Assembly: GCA_934486455.1 (NCBI GenBank)
Contig: CAKSPR010000019.1
Coordinates: 1 to 32,699 of the forward strand
Origin: an uncultured Eubacteriales bacterium
GTDB taxonomy: Bacteria > Bacillota > Clostridia > Oscillospirales > Acutalibacteraceae
Direction of reading: 5' to 3'
Length of the DNA stretch: 32,699 nt
Part shown: in pieces, positions 28,313-32,699 of the stretch
Position numbering within the stretch: position 1 is the first letter of the stretch
Layout of the letters: each line of letters begins with the position of its first letter
Program-made: the position numbers and the translations under genes
Notes under the pieces: generated by a model
Seen by the model: only the letters and a program-made list of their open reading frames with translations
What the model was told of the DNA's origin: nothing
The model's database searches: none

Positions 28313-28367
28313 ACTACCCCTCAGTCTCGGCAGGGCCGAGCCAGCTCCCCTGACAAGGGGCGCCACG
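28313..28367 (+). repeat. Palindromic intergenic repeat, copy 10
   Basis: Hairpin 1 is CTCGGC-agg-GCCGAG and hairpin 2 is CCCCT-gaca-AGGGG. Its upstream flank, from TGTGCTTTGACGGCAGC to GGAAAACCTT, is almost identical to that of copy 8, so these two share a longer unit. A degenerate half-unit follows near 28397-28444. The rest of the gap up to purA is A/T-rich, with no clear promoter. Confidence 0.9.
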
Positions 28368-28562
28368 AGCTTGGTTGAGTTTTTTATCATTGTGCAATGA
28401 CGAAGGTGCCATGGCGGAGTTTAAACCTTTAGCTTTACGCATTGATGCAAGACTGCTGATTTTATTTGGCACATTTCAAATTATAAACTTTTCTTTTATT
28501 CCGTATATCTTGCCTTAACGGCTTTTATAAAAATTTTAAAATTTTAAAGGATTGATGAAAAA

Positions 28563-29834
28563 ATGGTACGAGCAATAGTTGGTGCAAACTGGGGCGACGA
28601 GGGAAAGGGTAAAATTACCGATATGTTCGCCGCAAAATCCGACATTGTTGTCCGCTTTCAGGGCGGTGCCAACGCCGGTCACACCATCATAAACGACAAG
28701 GGCAAAACCGTCCTTCACCTGCTTCCCTCGGGAGTGTGCTATGACCACATTGTCAACGTCATCGGAAACGGCGTGGCTCTTAATGTTCCAACCTTTATAA
28801 ACGAGCTTAACATGCTTAAAGAAAAGGGAATCAACCCTAAAATTCTCATTTCCGAGCGCGCTCAGATGGTCATGCCTTATCATGTGCTTTTCGACCAATA
28901 TGAGGAGGAGCGCCTTAAAGGCAAGTCCTTCGGCTCGACCAAATCGGGCATTGCACCCTTCTATTCGGACAAATATGCCAAGATCGGCATTCCGGTCTGC
29001 GAGCTTTTCTATCCCGAGCGCCTGAGGGAACGACTGACCTCTGTTCTCGAGGTCAAAAACCTGCTTCTTACCCACCTTTATCACAAGCCCACCCTCTCGG
29101 TGGACGAGATTTTTGACACCCTTATGGAATACAAATCCCAAATCGAGCCTTATGTTTGCAACACCTTTGCTTACCTCCAGAAGGCTCAGGACGAGGGCAA
29201 AAACATCCTGCTCGAGGGTCAGCTCGGCTCACTTAAGGATCCCGATTTCGGCATCTATCCCTTTACGACATCCTCCCATACGGTGGCCGGATACGGCGCC
29301 ATCGGCGCGGGCGTTGCACCCTATAACATTAAGGAGATCGTAACCGTCGTTAAGGCATATTCAAGCGCCGTGGGTGCGGGACCCTTTGTCAGCGAGATGT
29401 TCGGCGAGCAGGCCGACGAGCTTCGCCGCCGCGGAGGAGACAGCGGAGAATTCGGCGCGACCACCGGGCGTCCCAGAAGAATGGGCTGGTTTGATGCCGT
29501 GGCCACAAGATACGGCTGCCGCGCACAGGGCGCCACAAATGTCGCCCTCACCGTGCTTGACGCTCTCGGGTATCTCGACGAGCTTAAAATCTGCGTTGGA
29601 TACGACATAAACGGCACGGTAACAAAGGACTTCCCGGTCAACGCTCAGCTTGAAATCGCAAAACCGGTATACATCACGCTTCCCGGTTGGAAAACCGACA
29701 TCAGGGGAATCAAAAATTTCGACGAGCTGCCCGAAAACTGCAAAAACTATGTGCTGGCCATCGAAAAGGAAATCGGCGTGCACATCGGCATTGTCACCAA
29801 CGGCCCCAAGAGAGAGGAATATATTCTCAGATAA
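28563..29834 (+). CDS. purA: Adenylosuccinate synthetase
   Basis: Catalyses the GTP-dependent joining of IMP and aspartate to adenylosuccinate, the first committed step to AMP. The 423-residue protein has the full set of family motifs: GANWGDEGKGKITD at the N-terminus (GTP and magnesium site), GGANAGHTI (IMP site with catalytic His), LLEGQLGSLKDPDFGIYPFTT in the centre, and GATTGRPRRMGWFDA. Length is normal. The ATG is preceded by AAAGG about 13 bases upstream, a weak spacing; an ATG at 28554 is out of frame. It is followed by a terminator. It lies downstream of purB on the same strand but is now separated from it by the DUF559 element. Confidence 0.97.
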   Translation: MVRAIVGANWGDEGKGKITDMFAAKSDIVVRFQGGANAGHTIINDKGKTVLHLLPSGVCYDHIVNVIGNGVALNVPTFINELNMLKEKGINPKILISERAQMVMPYHVLFDQYEEERLKGKSFGSTKSGIAPFYSDKYAKIGIPVCELFYPERLRERLTSVLEVKNLLLTHLYHKPTLSVDEIFDTLMEYKSQIEPYVCNTFAYLQKAQDEGKNILLEGQLGSLKDPDFGIYPFTTSSHTVAGYGAIGAGVAPYNIKEIVTVVKAYSSAVGAGPFVSEMFGEQADELRRRGGDSGEFGATTGRPRRMGWFDAVATRYGCRAQGATNVALTVLDALGYLDELKICVGYDINGTVTKDFPVNAQLEIAKPVYITLPGWKTDIRGIKNFDELPENCKNYVLAIEKEIGVHIGIVTNGPKREEYILR

Positions 29835-29891
29835 GGCCTTTTCGGAGCTCGGCAACGGGTCGCGTCTTCGGAAAAAGCAAAATATAATTAA

Positions 29892-29921
29892 GGGGAACGG
29901 ATATTTCCGCTCCCTTTTTTT
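29892..29921 (+). terminator. Terminator after purA
   Basis: Imperfect stem GGGGAACGGA / TCCGCTCCC with a short loop, then TTTTTTT, starting 57 bases after the purA stop. Confidence 0.7.
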
Positions 29922-29968
29922 GCTTAATTTTTGCCGGCGCACCGCAACGACCGATATAGCACGGCTAA

Positions 29969-30136
29969 GGCCGCAGGGAGTGCTGAGGTTTTCTCGGCTC
30001 TGCCGAGAACGGAGGGCGCAATATTCCCGCAGGCTTTACAAAAAGCCATGCTTTATTTTGTGCTTAAAGCCTTACCTTCATCGCCTGCCGCCCTCCGGTC
30101 AGCTGACGCTGACTTACCTCAGCGATTCCTGCGGCC
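29969..30136. repeat. 168-bp nested imperfect palindrome
   Basis: Pairs nest symmetrically. The outer arms 29969-29988 and 30117-30136 (GGCCGCAGG.../...CCTGCGGCC) match at about 16 of 20 positions. The middle arms CGGAGGGCG (30010-30018) and CGCCCTCCG (30089-30097) match perfectly. The inner arms are GCAGGC (30029-30034) with GCCTGC (30083-30088), or alternatively AGGCTTTA (30031-30038) with TAAAGCCT (30065-30072). Two side hairpins sit in equivalent positions: TCTCGGC-tct-GCCGAGA (left) and GTCAGC-tgac-GCTGAC (right). No coding sequence is present. It could be a small RNA, a MITE-like element, or a degenerate pair of the window's palindromic repeats, since the left side hairpin resembles their hairpin 1. 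Confidence 0.6.
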
Positions 30137-30242
30137 GCCATGTGTGAATCTTTAGCCTTGTGCATTGACATGCGCGCCACGGCTTTGTAGAGACTTTTAG
30201 CCTTTGTGCATTGGCGGAGACTTTTTAATTACAAGAGGCCTT

Positions 30243-30298
30243 ACTACCCCTTAGTCTCGGCGCGGCCGAGCCAGCTCGCATGCCTTGGGGCGCCACGG
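30243..30298 (+). repeat. Palindromic intergenic repeat, copy 11 (CATGCC variant)
   Basis: Hairpin 1 CTCGGC-gcg-GCCGAG and the CTCGCATGCCTTGGGG change are the same as in copy 8, so the two form a subfamily. A half-unit lies just upstream (from TTGACATGCGCGCC at about 30165). The 652-base gap 29835-30486 thus holds the purA terminator, the 168-bp palindrome, this repeat and the perR promoter. Confidence 0.9.
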
Positions 30299-30374
30299 CT
30301 TGGTTAAGATTTTTGGAATTGTTCGTTGACAAAAGTGCCGTGCAAAATTTTTTTAAAAAACTTTCGAAAAACAC

Positions 30375-30403
30375 TTGACAGGGAGGTAAAGGTATGTTAT
30401 ACT
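30375..30403 (+). promoter_or_regulatory. Promoter of perR-rubrerythrin
   Basis: TTGACA (30375-30380), 17-base spacer, TATACT (30398-30403). The start point would lie inside the operator at 30407-30431. Confidence 0.85.
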
Positions 30404-30406
30404 ATC

Positions 30407-30431
30407 AATAACGATAACGATTATCGTTATT
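30407..30431. promoter_or_regulatory. Fur/PerR-type operator
   Basis: Perfect 11-bp arms AATAACGATAA and TTATCGTTATT around a CGA centre, directly after the -10 box. The GATAA/TTATC content and position match Fur-family boxes. The regulator is encoded next door, so autorepression is expected. Confidence 0.85.
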
Positions 30432-30486
30432 AAAAAATATTCAGCGATACATTACAGACTGACAAAGAGGGAATCGAGGTGAAATA

Positions 30487-30882
30487 ATGCCGGTCGAAAA
30501 GAAATATTCAAGACAGCGGGAGGCCATTGCCGCCGATGTGGCGTCGAGAAAGGATCACCCCTGCGCCGACGATGTATACCAAAGCACGAGAAAGCTCTTT
30601 CCCAACATCAGCCTCGGCACCGTCTACCGCAACCTTAAAGGCCTGACCGAGGACGGCAAGATCATCAGCTTCACGGTCGGCGGAAAGGAGCATTTTGACG
30701 GCGACATAAGCAACCATTGCCATCTTGTATGCTCCTCCTGCCACAGCATTACCGACATTTTCGAGCCGGATTTTTCTTCCTTCTCAAAGCAGGTCGAGCA
30801 AAATCTCGGCTGTAAAATCAGCTATACTCAAATTGTTTTATTCGGCAGGTGTAAAGCCTGTCTTGAAAAAAATAAAAACTAA
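30487..30882 (+). CDS. perR: Fur-family regulator, PerR-type
   Basis: Metal-dependent repressor of 131 residues. It has an N-terminal winged helix (YSRQREAIAADVASRKDHPCADDVYQ to LGTVYRNLKGLTEDGKI) and a C-terminal dimerization domain with two Cys-x-x-Cys zinc motifs (HLVCSSC and GRCKAC). The regulatory-site residues align with the PerR set: Asp in EHFDGD six residues before the HCH pair, both histidines, and an Asp eleven residues after the second His (SITD), where Fur proteins normally have Glu. This points to a peroxide-sensing PerR rather than an iron-sensing Fur, as far as reading by eye allows. ATG follows GAGGTG by six bases. It is first in a two-gene operon with a rubrerythrin 28 bases downstream, and a perfect Fur-type operator overlaps the start site. 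Substitution for Fur or Zur cannot be fully excluded. Confidence 0.88.
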   Translation: MPVEKKYSRQREAIAADVASRKDHPCADDVYQSTRKLFPNISLGTVYRNLKGLTEDGKIISFTVGGKEHFDGDISNHCHLVCSSCHSITDIFEPDFSSFSKQVEQNLGCKISYTQIVLFGRCKACLEKNKN

Positions 30883-30910
30883 AAAAAATAATTTTTCGGA
30901 GGTAATTGTT

Positions 30911-31453
30911 ATGAAAAAATTTGTATGTTCCGTATGTGGTTATGTTCACGAGGGAGACACCCCTCCCGAGAAATGTCCCCAGTGTAACGCTCCCAAAGAG
31001 AAATTTGTCGAGCAAAAAACCGACATGACCTGGGCTTCCGAGCATGTTGTGGGCGTTGCAAAGGGCGTTCCTCAGGATATTATCGACGATCTTCGCGCAA
31101 ACTTCAACGGCGAGTGCTCCGAGGTCGGAATGTACCTTGCAATGGCAAGGGTGGCTCACCGTGAGGGCTATCCCGAAATCGGCCTTTATTGGGAAAAGGC
31201 AGCATATGAGGAGGCAGAGCATGCCGCAAAATTTGCCGAGCTTTTGGGCGAGGTCGTGACCGATTCCACCAAAAAGAATCTCGAAATGCGCGTTGAGGCC
31301 GAAAACGGCGCAACCATGGGCAAAACCGATCTCGCAAAGCGCGCAAAGGCTCTTAATCTCGACGCCATTCACGATACCGTTCATGAAATGGCCCGCGACG
31401 AAGCTCGCCACGGCAAGGCATTTGAGGGACTGCTCAAGAGATATTTCGGTTAA
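30911..31453 (+). CDS. Rubrerythrin with N-terminal rubredoxin domain (reverse rubrerythrin)
   Basis: Non-haem iron peroxidase that reduces hydrogen peroxide to water in anaerobes. The 180-residue protein has a rubredoxin-like domain at its N-terminus with Cys6, Cys9, Cys22 and Cys25 (CSVCGYVHEG... CPQCNAP), followed by a ferritin-like four-helix domain with two Glu-x-x-His sets (EEAEH and DEARH) for the di-iron site. Ordinary rubrerythrins carry rubredoxin at the C-terminus, so this is the reversed order known in Clostridia. ATG follows CGGAGG by eight bases; longer in-frame sequence overlaps perR and is not used. Co-transcription with perR places it under peroxide control, matching its function. 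A terminator follows at 31607. Confidence 0.93.
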   Translation: MKKFVCSVCGYVHEGDTPPEKCPQCNAPKEKFVEQKTDMTWASEHVVGVAKGVPQDIIDDLRANFNGECSEVGMYLAMARVAHREGYPEIGLYWEKAAYEEAEHAAKFAELLGEVVTDSTKKNLEMRVEAENGATMGKTDLAKRAKALNLDAIHDTVHEMARDEARHGKAFEGLLKRYFG

Positions 31454-31606
31454 TTGCTTAAAGCAGCCGCAAAACGACACTGCTGCGGCTTAAAGTGTAC
31501 CGTAGCCGACGGCAGGGCAGCCCGTAACGGCCGTCCGAAAACTCTGTTAAACTTTATCTGCCTGTATCTGCCGACACCCGTCGGGGATATTAAAAAATAT
31601 ATTAGG

Positions 31607-31646
31607 AAAACGCGCTTGCCTTTCGGCGGGCGTGTTTTTTATTTTT
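31607..31646 (+). terminator. Terminator after the perR-rubrerythrin operon
   Basis: AAAACGCGCTTGCC pairs with GGCGGGCGTGTTTT (two mismatched bases and one G-T) around a short loop, then TTTTTTATTTTT. It is about 150 bases after the rubrerythrin stop. The following stretch to 31862 is A/T-rich and I see no gene in it. Confidence 0.6.
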
Positions 31647-31862
31647 GTGCTTTTTCGCCGCGCCCTTTGCCTATATTTTTTTCGGCGCTTTTCGGCCGAC
31701 GCCTTTTCGAGCCTTACCCTTTTTGTGGAAGAGGCAGTGAAAAAACGGTGCTTATTAAAATTTTTCCGCCGAAAATCATTTTGAGGAATAATCTCCAAAA
31801 AAGAATAATATATTATTAATGACAGAAAACATTAAAAAAGGCAAAAAGATTTGTTCAAAGTA

Positions 31863-31891
31863 TTGACAATTATAACTAAATTGTGTATAAT
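31863..31891 (+). promoter_or_regulatory. Promoter of the C39-like peptidase gene
   Basis: Consensus TTGACA (31863-31868), 17-base spacer, TATAAT (31886-31891). Both boxes are perfect, so strong expression is expected. Confidence 0.85.
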
Positions 31892-31932
31892 ATTTTAAAG
31901 AAAAAAACAATTTTGATATAAAGGAGAAGTGT

Positions 31933-32699
31933 ATGATGAAAACAAAAATGTCTCGGAAAATTATCTCGGTATTGCTTTCAACGCTTATGGTTGTGACACT
32001 TTTCTCGGTTGCCGCCGTTCAGCCGGCCGCTGCCGATGTGGTGGCATACAGCCAGTATGACTCCCGCTGGAAAAATTGGACATACGGCGAGGGAACCATA
32101 GGCGGAACGGGCTGCGGAATTCTTTCGTCGGTCAACGCCATCAACTATGTCAGCGGAATAAGCGATGTTCCCGGCGCGGTTGACGCGATTGCCACCTGGG
32201 CCCATAACATAAACGCATACAACGGCACCTGGGGTCCATCGGGCGGCTCCGACCGTACCGCCCTTTACCCCCGCATAACCGCCCAGTTCGGCAATACATA
32301 CAACTTCCAGGTCACAAACGACGGCACCTGGGCCACCGTTTATAACGACACACTTAAATCCTATATAAGCCAGGGAGGGCATGCGGCAATCGCCCATGTT
32401 GCCTACGGCCACTTTATCGTTCTCGCCGACTACGACTCTTCGGACGACACCTTCCTTGTGCTTGATTCCGCCCCCGGAGACAGCGGAAATACAGGCAACG
32501 GCGTTGCGTGGCTTTCACCCTCGCAGCTCAACAGCAGCGGAAACACCCGCATGCATGTTGACTGGTGGTGTCTGCTTGAAACCACCGGCGGCGGTGGCGG
32601 CGGGGAAGATCCCGGCAGTGAGGTTAAGCCCTACCTTGAAAACGGCGAGCTGTGGCTTAACGACTGCAACTCCATGGACGGATTCGGAGCGGTCGGCGA
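31933..32699 (+). CDS. Secreted C39-like cysteine peptidase, C-terminally cut by the window
   Basis: At least 255 residues, continuing past the right edge. The product starts with a signal peptide (basic MMKTKMSRK, then a hydrophobic run to VAAVQPAAAD), so it is exported. The mature part resembles the peptidase C39-like family (papain fold): Cys61 in GGTGCGILSS, His160 in AYGHFIVLADYD, and Asp178 in VLDSAPGDSGN are the probable catalytic residues. A Gly/Glu-rich linker (near residues 217-230) leads into a second, truncated region starting KPYLENGELWLNDCNS, which I do not recognise; a dockerin or repeat domain further on is possible but unseen. ATG at 31933 follows AAGGAG by six bases. It might cleave bacterial peptides or act on cell-surface proteins; the substrate is unknown. 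Confidence 0.85.
   Translation, partial: MMKTKMSRKIISVLLSTLMVVTLFSVAAVQPAAADVVAYSQYDSRWKNWTYGEGTIGGTGCGILSSVNAINYVSGISDVPGAVDAIATWAHNINAYNGTWGPSGGSDRTALYPRITAQFGNTYNFQVTNDGTWATVYNDTLKSYISQGGHAAIAHVAYGHFIVLADYDSSDDTFLVLDSAPGDSGNTGNGVAWLSPSQLNSSGNTRMHVDWWCLLETTGGGGGGEDPGSEVKPYLENGELWLNDCNSMDGFGAVG

Larger units (their letters stand above)
27765..28367 (+). mobile_element. Candidate element: DUF559 gene bracketed by inverted palindromic repeats
   Basis: Copy 9 (minus) and copy 10 (plus) stand on either side of the DUF559 gene, both with their CTACCCCTCAG end toward the gene, giving inverted termini around a 603-base unit. The unit lies in the purB-purA interval. No transposase of a known family is present and no target-site duplication could be recognised, so mobility is inference from arrangement and from the many solo repeat copies nearby. 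Confidence 0.4.

Noticed and set aside
27366..28390. Two minus-strand frames sharing the peptide RLRGSKVFRNTKAA
   Set aside because: The shared peptide comes from translating repeat copies 8 and 10 and their flanks; there is no start signal and the frames are short.
28554..28563. ATG at 28554 as a leader peptide or alternative purA start
   Set aside because: It is out of frame with purA, and the purA N-terminal motif starts normally from 28563.

Overview
The window looks like a chromosomal stretch from an anaerobic Gram-positive gut bacterium of the class Clostridia, most likely in or near the Oscillospiraceae/Ruminococcaceae. The evidence is AGGAGG-type ribosome binding sites, several near-consensus promoters with 17-base spacers, Firmicutes-type RpoB/RpoC/EF-G/EF-Tu, a PerR-type regulator beside a rubrerythrin, an ECF riboflavin transporter under an FMN riboswitch, and secreted proteins carrying a dockerin or a C39-like peptidase domain. 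The genus cannot be fixed from the sequence alone.

Layout: 0.2-1.4 kb hflX (minus). 1.7 kb tRNA-Gly(CCC). 2.0-4.6 kb a secreted leucine-rich-repeat protein with a C-terminal dockerin (minus). 5.1-6.9 kb a large HTH protein of unknown function. 7.1-8.4 kb a membrane-anchored HtrA-like protease lacking a PDZ domain. 9.1-10.1 kb a family 2 glycosyltransferase (minus). 10.4-11.3 kb an orphan phage-replication-like protein. 12.1-24.3 kb the conserved block rpoB-rpoC-rpsL-rpsG-fusA-tuf. 24.3-25.8 kb an FMN riboswitch and ribU. 26.0-29.8 kb purB and purA, the two enzymes that make AMP from IMP (purB also acts earlier in IMP synthesis), separated by repeats and a DUF559 endonuclease-like gene. 30.4-31.5 kb perR and a rubrerythrin with an N-terminal rubredoxin domain, behind a promoter that overlaps a perfect Fur-type operator. 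From 31.9 kb to the right edge, a secreted C39-like peptidase cut off by the window.

The unusual part lies between the genes. Eleven full copies of a palindromic repeat of about 56 bp occupy most intergenic gaps outside the rpoB-tuf block (eight in plus and three in minus orientation). Each full core has two adjacent hairpins. The first has three different arm sequences that change together, and the second shows one compensatory base-pair change, so structure rather than sequence appears to be conserved. Truncated half-units form a 46-47 bp tandem array at 8.8 kb. Two forward/reverse pairs form MITE-like composites sharing a second 103-base arm. One copy on each side, in inverted orientation, brackets the DUF559 gene, which makes that gene a candidate mobilizer. 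This is the best candidate here for an undescribed system, but it is inference.

Other non-coding signals are a seven-unit, exactly 23-bp tandem array in the long rpoB leader, an FMN riboswitch only 25 bases after the tuf stop codon with no clear promoter of its own, and a 168-bp nested palindrome between purA and perR. All coordinates, alignments and pairings were read by eye; no database search was run.
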